A DNA stretch of 64,000 nucleotides, taken from positions 27,699 through 91,698 of the forward strand of contig WFNH01000074.1 in the NCBI GenBank assembly GCA_015488685.1, written 5' to 3'. Positions within the stretch are counted from its first letter, which is position 1. Each line of letters opens with the position of its first letter. The translations under genes and the position numbers were made by a program. Below the pieces are notes generated by a model. That model was not told where the DNA came from, did not search any database, and worked only from the letters and a program-made list of their open reading frames with translations. Shown in pieces: positions 17,512 to 24,892 of this stretch. The DNA is from Marinosulfonomonas sp. (lineage in GTDB: Bacteria > Pseudomonadota > Alphaproteobacteria > Rhodobacterales > Rhodobacteraceae).

Positions 17512-17811
17512 CTACTGTCCGGGTCGCGGACGCTGCACGCCTTCATGGCGCGCCTTGCCCTCGGCGATTTCAACACCGCGCTGGGTGGCCGTCACCACGA
17601 TAAAATCACCCTTGCCGTCATAGCTGACAAAACCTTGCTCGCGCAGCCATTCCAGATCGGTGATCACCTGATCGCGGTTTGATGTGACCCCGAACTCGTT
17701 GCAGACCTCTTCAAGGATTGACACGTTGGATGTGTATTCCGGACTGTCAGCCAGAAACCGCAGAATTGTCAGGCGGCGGTGACGGGACAGGGTTTCGACA
17801 TAATCGCTCAT
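17512..17811 (-). CDS. Mu gp26-like winged-helix protein
   Basis: 99 residues. The sequence RHRRLTILRFLADSPEYTSN, followed by a second helix pair and DLEWLREQGFVSYDG, is the winged helix pattern of the small Mu gp26-type proteins (the VpaChn25_0724-like phage family). Position between DUF2730 (gp25-like) and the terminase small subunit agrees. It may take part in packaging or bind DNA; the real role is not established. It is linked to the DUF2730 gene by an ATGA overlap. Confidence 0.75.
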   Translation of the reverse strand: MSDYVETLSRHRRLTILRFLADSPEYTSNVSILEEVCNEFGVTSNRDQVITDLEWLREQGFVSYDGKGDFIVVTATQRGVEIAEGKARHEGVQRPRPGQ

Positions 17812-18155
17812 CGGTTCTTATTCCCCTCGATCAGGTGGTCCTCGTGGCGGCTGACAATGGTCTCCAGCCGCTCCATTATTTTGGCGTTGCCCTCCATCAC
17901 CGCCTGCATTTCGCTCAACCGCCCGACCATGCGGGTCATTTCGATCTGCAGATTGTGCATATCGTCCTTGTCCGGCATGGCGGTCACTGTTTGCTCAAGG
18001 ACTGTCAGCCGTTTGTCGTGGCGATCCATTCGATCCGATCCAGCCTTGAATTTGTCATCTACGTTATGGTTGCGGGTGCGGAACCACGCAAAGACCATCA
18101 CAATCACCGACAGGATCAGGTTCATTGTAATGGTCGGGTTGAATTCGAAACTCAT
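17808..18155 (-). CDS. Mu gp25-like DUF2730 membrane/coiled-coil protein
   Basis: 115 residues: one N-terminal membrane segment (MNLILSVIVMVFAWF around 11-25) and then a long coiled coil (DKRLTVLEQTVTAMP, MTRMVGRLSEMQAVMEG). This is the DUF2730 layout. In Mu-like phages the gene stands right after the lysis genes and may act as a spanin-like or lysis accessory protein, though that is inference. It ends by ATGA overlap with the gp26-like gene. Confidence 0.8.
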   Translation of the reverse strand: MSFEFNPTITMNLILSVIVMVFAWFRTRNHNVDDKFKAGSDRMDRHDKRLTVLEQTVTAMPDKDDMHNLQIEMTRMVGRLSEMQAVMEGNAKIMERLETIVSRHEDHLIEGNKNR

Positions 18156-18179
18156 GCAATCATATCCAGTTTTATTGTG

Positions 18180-18776
18180 TCATTTTGCGGCGCGCCATGC
18201 CGCTTCCCAATCTGCCAGCGCGGGGTTGGCCTCGCTGGTCAGCGCGTCCAGTTCGGCAGACGCATCCGTGCCCGTGCTGGCCGTGCCCGGGGTGGCAGGG
18301 TGGTCGGGGCGCATCTCTTCAAGCTCGGATATGGTTTGAAGTACCGCAGGCACACCGGCGGCAACACTTGCCAGCCGCGCCTGCATCTCGTTCGCCTTGG
18401 TCTGGTAGCGCCCCCCGAAATAGAACGTCACAATCGCCAGAACCACATACCAGAACTCGGTCGGGATGATGGCCCAGCTGGTAAACACCTGTGCGGCGGC
18501 AATCGGGTCAATCGATGTCCAGACCAGAATGCCGAAAACCCCCAGCACCAGCAGCGGTCGCGGCATCCGGTTCACGCCATCCATCATCCGGTCGAACGCG
18601 CCCCGCTGGCGTGTGCCCGAAAATTCTGCCGCCATCTGGTTTAGTGTGGCCGTGTCCAGATCGAACCCGCGCTTTGATTGTGCTTCGGCATTGGGCCGAA
18701 ATACCTCGACGGTTTCCTTCATCACATTTTTTCCGCTACCGAACAGCACCCTAAAAACATCCGTGATCAGCCCCAT
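18180..18776 (-). CDS. Holin (3TM GTA-type)-like protein
   Basis: 198 residues. Two clear membrane segments lie around residues 72-92 (PRPLLVLGVFGILVWTSI) and 103-121 (TEFWYVVLAIVTFYFGG), with a weaker third region; the N-terminus (MGLITDVFRVLFGSGKNVMK, ETVEVFRPN) matches the holin family known from gene transfer agents and alphaproteobacterial phages. It would open the inner membrane to the neighbouring lysozyme. It starts inside the last 10 bases of the lysozyme gene. The C-terminal tail is Ala/Asp/Thr-rich and probably disordered. Confidence 0.82.
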   Translation of the reverse strand: MGLITDVFRVLFGSGKNVMKETVEVFRPNAEAQSKRGFDLDTATLNQMAAEFSGTRQRGAFDRMMDGVNRMPRPLLVLGVFGILVWTSIDPIAAAQVFTSWAIIPTEFWYVVLAIVTFYFGGRYQTKANEMQARLASVAAGVPAVLQTISELEEMRPDHPATPGTASTGTDASAELDALTSEANPALADWEAAWRAAK

Positions 18777-19378
18777 TTTGAAACCCTCGCTTTGAACTGC
18801 GCGTCGGTCAGGTGGTAACGCGGGGAAATGAATTCCTCGGCCCGCTTGATCCAGCCGCCTTTCCCACCGGCACGGGTGCGGGCATATTTGCGCGAGGCCG
18901 GGCGGCTATCGGCCAGCCGGAAGTAATAATTGCGCCGCTCGATTCCGTAGGCATCGGCCAGATAGCCGGGCGCGTCGGCAAATGCTGCTTTTGCAGCCTT
19001 GATGGTTTTGGGGCCGATTGCACCGTCGACAGATATGTTGTGACCCATTTTGCGCAACAGACGTTGCAGGATTTTGACGGCATTTCTGCCCGCATTGACA
19101 TACATGTCGAAAACAGTTGCCCGCAGCGGTTCCGGCAGCTGGTAGATGCGGGGCCTGCGATAATAATGTTTGATGAATATCTGTTCGGCGTCTGCCCGTG
19201 TCAGGGCGCGTACATCTGCCACCGTCACCCGCCCGTCACCGGTCTTGTCCAGCCCCAAACGGCGCATGGTGCCGATGGTTACGCCGTATTTGGTTGCCCC
19301 GCCCGGGTCGGATGGATCATTCACGAACCCGCCTTCGCGCGCGACGATTTCCTTGGCGATTTCCGATACGGTTTTCAT
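18767..19378 (-). CDS. Endolysin, GH108-type lysozyme with PG-binding domain
   Basis: 203 residues. The glycoside hydrolase 108 motif is at the N-terminus: EGGFVNDPSDPGGATKYGVT from residue 15, with E15 as the expected acid catalyst. The C-terminal half carries the peptidoglycan-binding type 3 domain (LLRKMGHNISVDGAIGPKTI). No signal peptide, so release depends on the holin encoded just downstream. It is the first gene after a terminator, in the position of the Mu lys promoter, and so probably opens the late lysis-packaging operon. Confidence 0.92.
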   Translation of the reverse strand: MKTVSEIAKEIVAREGGFVNDPSDPGGATKYGVTIGTMRRLGLDKTGDGRVTVADVRALTRADAEQIFIKHYYRRPRIYQLPEPLRATVFDMYVNAGRNAVKILQRLLRKMGHNISVDGAIGPKTIKAAKAAFADAPGYLADAYGIERRNYYFRLADSRPASRKYARTRAGGKGGWIKRAEEFISPRYHLTDAQFKARVSKWG

Positions 19379-19416
19379 TGGCTGCTCCAGCTGTGCTTGC
19401 TGAAAACAGAATGCTC

Positions 19417-19456
19417 TTTAACGAGGCGTTAAAAACACCCGCAAGGGTTTGTGGTG
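19417..19456 (-). terminator. Terminator plus inverted repeat before lysozyme gene (Mu Plys position)
   Basis: Minus-strand hairpin CACC...GGTG with inner CAA/TTG pairs (19436-19456) is followed by TTTTTAAC, a good intrinsic terminator for the early/middle transcript that ends with the Mor-like gene. Overlapping the T-run is a perfect inverted repeat TTTAACG-agg-CGTTAAA (19417-19433), 39 bases before the lysozyme ATG. This dyad is a candidate site for the Mor-like activator; that part is inference. Confidence 0.6.
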
Positions 19457-19459
19457 GCG

Positions 19460-19834
19460 TTAGAGCGGCAGCATACCCTGCCGCTGGTCCAATGCAGGCC
19501 CCATGCCGGATTTTTTCAACCAACTGCGCACGGACACGTCGCTGGAGTGCAGTTTGCGGGCAATTTCGGCCGTAGGCAAGCCTTTTGATTTCAGCACTGC
19601 GGCAATCCACGGCTTTGCGGTAGGAATACGTTTAGGCAGGCGTTCGGATACCTTTGCCAGCTCAATAGCCTTTTCCGTGCCGACGAACTGCGCCAGCCGG
19701 TTGCGGCTTTTCGGGGTGGCGGTCAAATACAGCTCTGCCCCGCCGAACTCGAGTAGAAAATCGACTGTTCCGTCGGCCCCCAGAACATCAACATAAAGCG
19801 CGATGTGGGCGGGTGGTTTGGGGGTGTCAGTCAT
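19460..19834 (-). CDS. Mor/C-like transcriptional activator
   Basis: 124 residues. The layout fits the Mor family of Mu: a dimerisation part with the usual GG turn (EFGGAELYLTATPKSRNRLA near residues 32-51) and a C-terminal helix-turn-helix (GLPTAEIARKLHSSDVSVRS near 86-105). Mor/C activates the middle and late promoters. The gene is last in the early unit and stands directly upstream of the lysis genes, where Mu has C/Mor. The ATG at 19834 is chosen because a GGGGGCT ribosome region and overlap with the methyltransferase stop support it. The family match is moderate, not strong. Confidence 0.6.
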   Translation of the reverse strand: MTDTPKPPAHIALYVDVLGADGTVDFLLEFGGAELYLTATPKSRNRLAQFVGTEKAIELAKVSERLPKRIPTAKPWIAAVLKSKGLPTAEIARKLHSSDVSVRSWLKKSGMGPALDQRQGMLPL

Positions 19835-20444
19835 GTCCAGCCCCCTTTGCAAACTTATCGACCTCGTTGCCCCAGACATCGTTTCCGGCCCAAGGCTCGC
19901 GGGCAAACAATTCCACCTTGTAGGCGCGCGGCAACAACCGGTCGATCATTTGGCGCATCTGGACGGGCTTGCGTGAATGTCCCTCGCGGATGGCCTCGAT
20001 CTTGTCGGACATGCGCAGTGGGATGCGCGGTGCATCAATCACGTTGCGTTCGGATTTCGATTTCACTTGCGGGCTGTTCAGCTTGCCAACCAGATACGGC
20101 TCGCTGGCCGAGCGCTGGATGTATCCGGTCCCGAATGACAGCTTCCAGTTCTTGGTGCGCTTGATCCATGCCCCACCAGTGACATAGGTAAATCCCCAAG
20201 CCTGCATGACCTGTAGCGCCTGATCCAGATGTGGCCATGTCGACCACATGAACAACAGGCAGTCCGGTCCGGCCAGATCGGCAACAGGCAGGGCCTTGAT
20301 CTGCTCCAGTGGCATCGTGTCGTAATGGGCCTCTGGTGATTTCTCGTATCCTTTATCCGAGCGCATGGCATAGGCCCACGGCGGATCGGCAAGGATCGCG
20401 CCGTATTTCATCGGAGTGAGTGTATCGAAGGGCCAGTCAGTCAC
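19827..20444 (-). CDS. MT-A70 family DNA adenine methyltransferase
   Basis: 205 residues. The DPPW motif (ILADPPWAYAMRSDKGY, D20 of the product) and the segments LLFMWSTWPHLDQALQVMQ and GAWIKRTKNWKLSFGTGYIQ mark an MT-A70-like N6-adenine methyltransferase. It likely modifies phage or host DNA and protects against restriction, or competes with CcrM-type regulation; target is unknown. I chose the GTG start at 20444, 8 bases inside the preceding gene, because GGAGGG stands before it; an ATG at 20462 is possible. No paired endonuclease gene is nearby, so it is an orphan enzyme. Confidence 0.88.
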   Translation of the reverse strand: MTDWPFDTLTPMKYGAILADPPWAYAMRSDKGYEKSPEAHYDTMPLEQIKALPVADLAGPDCLLFMWSTWPHLDQALQVMQAWGFTYVTGGAWIKRTKNWKLSFGTGYIQRSASEPYLVGKLNSPQVKSKSERNVIDAPRIPLRMSDKIEAIREGHSRKPVQMRQMIDRLLPRAYKVELFAREPWAGNDVWGNEVDKFAKGAGHD

Positions 20445-20682
20445 GTCTAACCCTCCGTCCACGCCGGATATCCGGACGGCTGACGGTGGTGATTGTCACA
20501 ACCGATCTGTTTTCCATCCGGTATTGGTAGCCGTCCATCTTCACCGAACTGGCCTGACCCGAAGTCCGCGCTGCAATCTCGTGCCCGATCTGGCGGCGCA
20601 GGGTCTCGATGTCATAACCCAGCACCCGTTCCAGATAGCGGATCAGCGCATGGTCGGTGACATGGATGGCGGGCTTTTTCAT
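20437..20682 (-). CDS. Small phage protein with helical N-terminus
   Basis: 81 residues. It reads MKKPAIHVTDHALIRYLERV, then GYDIETLRRQIGHEIAART and a basic C-terminal strand part (YQYRMENRSVVTITTV). The HALIRYLERVxGxD pattern recalls small phage-encoded proteins of alphaproteobacterial phages with a possible toxin-like/relE-like fold, but I cannot name a family with confidence. It is linked by ATGA overlap to GemA before it and overlaps the methyltransferase start by 8 bases. No function is claimed. Confidence 0.65.
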   Translation of the reverse strand: MKKPAIHVTDHALIRYLERVLGYDIETLRRQIGHEIAARTSGQASSVKMDGYQYRMENRSVVTITTVSRPDIRRGRRVRRD

Positions 20683-21125
20683 TTGCGCAGCTCGATTCCG
20701 GCACGGGTGCACCATGCTTTCAATGCGCGGACCACAGCATTGATCTTGTCTGCATCTCGCAGGGTGTCGATGTCGATCGGAACCGACCCCCATTTGGCCG
20801 CAAACTGCGTGCGCACGAATGTGTTCAGTCCGGCTCGGGTCGGCTGGTCGAGTTCTCCGGCAGACCCCAGTTTGCCCCACAGCACATGCACCAGCCGCAG
20901 ATCCGCGCGGCGGGCGGCGGGATAGCGTTTCCTGCCTGCCCGTTTGTCCGGCGCAAACCCGCGCGCTTTAAGGGCGTCAACGACCTGTTTCAGATCCTCC
21001 TCGTCCATCTCGGTCATCGAGGCCTTGCCACAGGCCACCAACTGCAACGCACGGCGGGTGTCACTGTCGATGCCCAATTCGCGGCAGCCGACATGGATCA
21101 GTTTTTGCAGGCGGCGGGTGGTCAT
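20679..21125 (-). CDS. GemA-like regulatory protein (Mu gp16 family)
   Basis: 148 residues. GemA in Mu changes host gene expression and DNA supercoiling. Recognised segments: start TTRRLQKLIHVGCRELGI, the central AGRKRYPAARRADLRLVHVLWG and WSKLG-type continuation (KLGSAGELDQPTRAGLNTFV), and the C-terminal helix ALKAWCTRAGIEL. These are standard for the family annotated as regulatory protein GemA in Mu-like prophages. It is in the late part of the early operon, as in Mu. Confidence 0.85.
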   Translation of the reverse strand: MTTRRLQKLIHVGCRELGIDSDTRRALQLVACGKASMTEMDEEDLKQVVDALKARGFAPDKRAGRKRYPAARRADLRLVHVLWGKLGSAGELDQPTRAGLNTFVRTQFAAKWGSVPIDIDTLRDADKINAVVRALKAWCTRAGIELRK

Positions 21126-21155
21126 GCTGGCACCCGATGAACGATGATGAGGTGA

Positions 21156-21743
21156 TTATGTTTTGATAATCTCCAGTTTTTTACCAAGCAACCAGCTGAA
21201 AAACTGTATAAGGGTAGGAAATTCCTCACCAGAGTAAATCTGGTCAACACCAGTTGGGTGCGTAGTTTCTGGATTAATCTGGTTCCAACATTTTGGGAGT
21301 TCCTTTTCAGGAATGCCACCAACCCGCCTAGCGCCGTTAATAGAATAGCTACCACGGATTTTACAATAACAGCCCCAATCTTTTGGTGGGTAATGAATCT
21401 GCCAAAATGCATGATGCGGTGGCAATATAAGACCGTTAAATTGGTGATGATTTGGGACGGGACAATCGCGATCGGCTCCAAATACCCAAAATTTGCAACC
21501 ATCATTGATTTGTTTTCTGCGCAGCTCCCACAAACTGCGCCGCTCAAGATGACCACGCAGCATTCTAATACGCGACCTGAAAGCACTTTTGTCTTCAGGG
21601 CGAAGTATTTTTTGCCAAGAATACTCTGCGCAGAATGCCAAAACCTCCCGTTCAAAGTCAGTGAAGCCACTATTGAGGTTGCGGGTAATGATCCTTTCGA
21701 ACTCATCCCACTCTTTGGATTTGATTTGCAGGCGCTCATACAT
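21156..21743 (-). CDS. Free-standing MuF-core-like protein, AT-rich accessory gene
   Basis: 195 residues. Residues 95-145 copy the cysteine/histidine core of MuF: H99/H100, FWQIHYPP (113-120), GCYC (124-127) and NGARRVGG (136-143), then ELPKCWNQINPETTHPTGV. The real MuF at 11990-13234 has the same elements in the same order and spacing. The first 90 residues are charged helices without a MuF match. DNA here is AT-rich (24 G+C of 60 at 21181-21240) unlike the flanking phage genes, so it looks like a later insertion (moron). A competing frame at 21122-21814 is open, but only this frame has homology. The function is unknown. Confidence 0.7.
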   Translation of the reverse strand: MYERLQIKSKEWDEFERIITRNLNSGFTDFEREVLAFCAEYSWQKILRPEDKSAFRSRIRMLRGHLERRSLWELRRKQINDGCKFWVFGADRDCPVPNHHQFNGLILPPHHAFWQIHYPPKDWGCYCKIRGSYSINGARRVGGIPEKELPKCWNQINPETTHPTGVDQIYSGEEFPTLIQFFSWLLGKKLEIIKT

Positions 21744-21810
21744 TTTTGATTCGTCCCAATTGGTTCGAATGTATTTTGATTAAGCGTTTTATTAAATTGC
21801 AAGGATTGCA

Positions 21811-22062
21811 TCACACGAACCCCGCAGCTTCCATTCCGGCACGGAAATTCCGGATCATGTCCAGCGCCTCGAGACTGCTTTCAGCCTCGGTCACTCCGGG
21901 GACATGCATCCGTCCGGCATCGTATTCGGCAGCCTCATAAAGCCGATTCATAAACGCACTGTCACCGCGCCCGACCAAGGGCTGGCTCATTGCGCTCTGT
22001 GGTCCATCATATACTTTGATCTCGCCATCACCGGTGGCATATGCAAAATATTCCATGATCAC
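21811..22062 (-). CDS. Hypothetical phage early protein
   Basis: 83 residues (start MIMEYFAYATGDGEIKVYDG, end IRNFRAGMEAAGFV). Mixed strand-then-helix content, no motif I recognise. It begins by ATGA overlap with the DUF3164 gene upstream, which supports translation; a second ATG two codons on is an alternative start. GC content is normal for the phage, while the gene after it is AT-rich, so the insertion boundary lies just downstream at about 21750-21810. Confidence 0.6.
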   Translation of the reverse strand: MIMEYFAYATGDGEIKVYDGPQSAMSQPLVGRGDSAFMNRLYEAAEYDAGRMHVPGVTEAESSLEALDMIRNFRAGMEAAGFV

Positions 22063-22670
22063 ACCCCCGCCAGATCAAGCGGGATTGCTGTGCGCACGCC
22101 CGTTTCAGGATCACGTTGATAAAACCGGATATAGGTCTTGGAGCTGTCGGTGCGCACCGCATCCGAAATCGCCTCCATCGCGCGCTGCCATTCGCCATCC
22201 TTGATGTCCAGACGCCGCAGGCCCAGCACACGTCCGGTGTCGATCCGGCCCTCCTTGTTGACCTGAAACGCATGGTTGACCAGTGCATGGATGTTGTCGT
22301 TCAGACCCTCGCTCCAGCGCTCGACACAGCGGTCGATCAATTCCTTGGCGGCATGCAATTCTGGCCCGAATGTCAGCCGGTCAGACACGGCGACCTGCAT
22401 TTCAAACGCACCGTCATAGGATTTCAGGGTCATATTGCCCTTTTTCCCACCGATGGTCGCGCCGTAATTCTGCGCCACCATATCGCGCAAGGCCTGTGCT
22501 TCGGACAGGGCGGTTTCCTTGAACGTCGCAAGGGTTTCATTCAATTTAAGCGCTGACATGGCAAGGCGGCGCACCAGTTCGTCTTCCAGCTTGTGTTCCG
22601 GCTTGACCTTTTCTTGCGGCACAAGGTTGCCTTGGGCATCCTGCATATATCCTTCGGGGGTGTCTTTCAT
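22059..22670 (-). CDS. DUF3164 family phage protein
   Basis: 203 residues. DUF3164 proteins occur in the early region of Mu-like phages. Typical features: GYMQDAQGNLVPQEKVKPEH at the N-terminus, a long central helix, YDGAFEMQVAVSDRLTFGPE in the middle, LVNHAFQVNKEGRIDTGRVL, and the end SKTYIRFYQRDPETGVRTAI. Mu has a similar protein in its semi-essential early region; some members are thought to be sulfate-transport-unrelated despite old names. Function is unknown. It links to the next gene by ATGA overlap. Confidence 0.85.
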   Translation of the reverse strand: MKDTPEGYMQDAQGNLVPQEKVKPEHKLEDELVRRLAMSALKLNETLATFKETALSEAQALRDMVAQNYGATIGGKKGNMTLKSYDGAFEMQVAVSDRLTFGPELHAAKELIDRCVERWSEGLNDNIHALVNHAFQVNKEGRIDTGRVLGLRRLDIKDGEWQRAMEAISDAVRTDSSKTYIRFYQRDPETGVRTAIPLDLAGV

Positions 22671-22673
22671 TTT

Positions 22674-22880
22674 TCAATCTCCTTTGTTCGGTTGATTGGC
22701 GGCGGATACGGGTGGTTCGGTGGGGTTCAGCCCCAGACAAACCAGCAGCGTTGCCATTGCCTCGATCTCGGCCATTGTCACCAGCGTGACACCGCGTTTA
22801 CCAAAGTAATCGACCTTGCCGACACCATTGGCAGCCAGTGCCAGCATTTCGGTCTCTGTCATTGGGGCAGGATCAGTCAT
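22674..22880 (-). CDS. Small hypothetical phage protein
   Basis: 68 residues: MTDPAPMTETEMLALAANGV, then GKVDYFGKRGVTLVTMAEIE and a hydrophobic helix MATLLVCLGLNP. It may begin at 22880, overlapping the stop of the HTH gene before it by eight bases. Too little is visible for a family name. Its place in the tightly packed early operon and normal composition support it as coding. Confidence 0.55.
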   Translation of the reverse strand: MTDPAPMTETEMLALAANGVGKVDYFGKRGVTLVTMAEIEAMATLLVCLGLNPTEPPVSAANQPNKGD

Positions 22881-23202
22881 CACATCCTCCGTCATCCAGA
22901 ATGGCGTCGACCAGATCATCGCGAGCGACCTCGGCCAGCAAACGCTTTGCCAGAACGCGCAGCGGGATGCCCCTGCGATCAGCGTGCGGGCGCAGGGCGG
23001 CGGCAGTCTCATGGTTGATATGCGCGTAACCGGCTGTTTGGTTGGGTCTGCCATTGGTGAATTTCGGGATGCGCATTCCGGCGCGGCGGGCGGCACTGAT
23101 ATACTGGTAAACCGTGTCCGGTGCGCAATTCAGGCGCACCGCAATATCGCAGGGCTGGACGCGCTGGTGTGCCAGATCTATGACGCGTTGCTTGGTGCTC
23201 AT
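22873..23202 (-). CDS. Small helix-turn-helix phage protein
   Basis: 109 residues. The N-terminal 45 residues form an HTH of the homeodomain-like kind (RVIDLAHQRVQPCDIAVRLN, then APDTVYQYISAARRAG). The C-terminal part (NHETAAALRPHADRRGIPLR) is a short helical element resembling ribbon/antitoxin-like dimer parts. A DNA-binding role is likely, target unknown. The ATG at 23202 overlaps the stop of the gene before it (TGATG), which decides the start. Confidence 0.65.
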   Translation of the reverse strand: MSTKQRVIDLAHQRVQPCDIAVRLNCAPDTVYQYISAARRAGMRIPKFTNGRPNQTAGYAHINHETAAALRPHADRRGIPLRVLAKRLLAEVARDDLVDAILDDGGCDD

Positions 23203-23570
23203 CACACGCCCCCTTTCTGGTTGCGCGGGCAGCGCGCACAGGCGCGGTACATCCGCACCCGCATCGCATTGACATTGACGAACCGGCGGGCCTTCATGCG
23301 CCAGTCCTGACAATCGTTGGCCGGTATCCGCCCCAATGCAGGGCACTCGATAACGGCCGACATGAACACCCCTTGAACCAGTTCTTCAACGGCACTTAAA
23401 TCGCCGGGGTATTTGCGCCGCAGAACCTGACTGATCATTGCGGCAGAACGGTTCATGGCCTTGGCCACCCTGTTTTGTGAGGTTGCTGCGCATTCCAGTG
23501 CGAGGCGTTCCACCCAATCCGGCAGATCGTCCCCCCATGCCTTATGGGCTGTTTCGACAGGGCCGCTCAT
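23202..23570 (-). CDS. Phage DNA-binding protein with C-terminal Cys pair
   Basis: 122 residues. An HTH-like unit lies around 28-55 (ATSQNRVAKAMNRSAAMISQ, VLRRKYPGD) followed by a part with several cysteines (VIECPALGRIPANDCQDW and YRACARCPRNQ) that could bind a metal. This two-part layout occurs in early regulators of Mu-like prophages of proteobacteria, annotated as transcriptional regulators. Linked by ATGA to the next gene upstream and TGATG downstream. Confidence 0.7.
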   Translation of the reverse strand: MSGPVETAHKAWGDDLPDWVERLALECAATSQNRVAKAMNRSAAMISQVLRRKYPGDLSAVEELVQGVFMSAVIECPALGRIPANDCQDWRMKARRFVNVNAMRVRMYRACARCPRNQKGGV

Positions 23571-24139
23571 AGCCGGCCACCGGCGATATGGGTGAATTCG
23601 TCACGATTGGAATCGTATACAGCACGGATGCGCTTCTCGACGGGTGGTTTGGGACCGGTGTTGTTGATCAGCCGGTACAGCGGGTCGCGCCGCCCGGGAA
23701 TGGCCTTTTCCACCACCCGCAAGTAACCGGCGCGCAGCAACATGCGGCAATATTCCTTCGCGGCCTGATCGGTTACATCCACTTCGTCTGTGGTGGAGTG
23801 GATGGCCAGGTCGACAGGTGAAAACTGTTTCATCATCCGCATTGTCCGCCATAGGTTGCCCTGAATGGTCTGGTTCGGAACCGCACTCATATCCGTGCGA
23901 AAGCTGGGTGGCAGTGGCGCATGTTTGCCGGTCACCCTGTAAAACCGCTTCTTGTGTTCCGATCTGACAATCCGGATCAGTTTTTCTTTTTCCCACTGGT
24001 AAATCCAGTTCTGCGCGGTCGAGGCGGCACAACCGGTTGCACGGGCAATGTCCTCGGCCCTGAACTCTGTCTGGCTCTGGATATAATCCCATGCGGCCTC
24101 CCGAAGGCCGGTTTTGTTCTGGTCTGGAATAATGGTCAT
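23567..24139 (-). CDS. Winged-helix phage early protein
   Basis: 190 residues. The N-terminal half is a winged helix (FRAEDIARATGCAASTAQNW, then WEKEKLIRIVRSEHKKRFY), the second half looks like another winged unit (DQAAKEYCRMLLRAGYLRVV with GRRDPLYRLINNTGPKPP). Such double winged proteins stand directly after the MuB-like gene in B3/RcapMu-type phages. It could regulate early transcription or replication-transposition. It overlaps both neighbours by four bases. Confidence 0.7.
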   Translation of the reverse strand: MTIIPDQNKTGLREAAWDYIQSQTEFRAEDIARATGCAASTAQNWIYQWEKEKLIRIVRSEHKKRFYRVTGKHAPLPPSFRTDMSAVPNQTIQGNLWRTMRMMKQFSPVDLAIHSTTDEVDVTDQAAKEYCRMLLRAGYLRVVEKAIPGRRDPLYRLINNTGPKPPVEKRIRAVYDSNRDEFTHIAGGRL

Positions 24140-24879
24140 GCCAGTTTCCTCCGTGGTGCCGGAGCCTCGCCGGTAAAGAAGGTGGCGCTGCCCCAGTCTG
24201 CCTGACTGACAGCCTTCAGACCGCGCGTTTGTGCAAATTCATGGACGCGGCCCAGATTGATGCACATGCGGCGGATCGATTTGTTGCTGACTTTCAGCAG
24301 GTGGGATTTCAGCCCCTCCGACAAATTGATGCCGGGGCAATAAAGCGGGGCCAGATGTTCCAGATCGTCCGCATTTCCGGGCAGAGCGCCAACCCAGTCC
24401 AGCATCCGGCCGTGAACCCGTTCCCATGCCTGCAGTTTTTGCGGTAACAGTTCCTCTCCGATCAAAATGACTGTCGCGCCAGAACCCTCGTAGATATCGC
24501 GCACAATCTCGACCATGTTGCGGGTGACCAGATGGTCGGCCTCGTCGATCAGCAGCGGGCGTCCTGTGCGCGCCAGCTCCTCTGAAACCTGATCCACCAT
24601 ATCGGCAATTGTGCGGGCCGGTTTTACGCCTTGGTCGATCAGGATCGCTTCGCACAGCTTCTTTGCCGTCCATGCCGATTTCACCTGCACCTGATAGGCG
24701 TCAAACTTGTTGGCTGCATAGATGGCGGCGGTGGTTTTGCCATAGCCGCTCGGGCCATAGAATACCGCCATCCCCGGCAGGCCGACCATCCGCGTCTCGA
24801 CACGGTTGATCAGCGCCACCAGCGCCGCCACATTGCGCAGCGGGGCCACACTGTTGAATAATCTGGTATCGTCTGTCAT
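24136..24879 (-). CDS. MuB-like transposition target ATPase
   Basis: 247 residues. AAA+ ATPase that delivers target DNA to the transposase and gives target immunity. Walker A GPSGYGKTTAA is at residues 42-52, Walker B RPLLIDEADH at 107-116, and a sensor-like GATVILIGEELLPQ near 131-144. The ATG at 24879 follows the transposase stop by 13 bases; longer upstream readings are rejected as they run into the transposase end. It is similar in size to the MuB/TniB/IstB group and shorter than Mu B (312), typical of the B3/RcapMu branch. Confidence 0.9.
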   Translation of the reverse strand: MTDDTRLFNSVAPLRNVAALVALINRVETRMVGLPGMAVFYGPSGYGKTTAAIYAANKFDAYQVQVKSAWTAKKLCEAILIDQGVKPARTIADMVDQVSEELARTGRPLLIDEADHLVTRNMVEIVRDIYEGSGATVILIGEELLPQKLQAWERVHGRMLDWVGALPGNADDLEHLAPLYCPGINLSEGLKSHLLKVSNKSIRRMCINLGRVHEFAQTRGLKAVSQADWGSATFFTGEAPAPRRKLA

Positions 24880-24892
24880 TATTACCTCCGTA

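Noticed and set aside
21122..21814. 230-codon alternative minus-strand frame over the MuF-core-like gene
   Set aside because: Longer than the accepted gene but without any recognisable motif; the other frame carries the MuF core residues. AT-rich DNA with few stops in this frame explains it.
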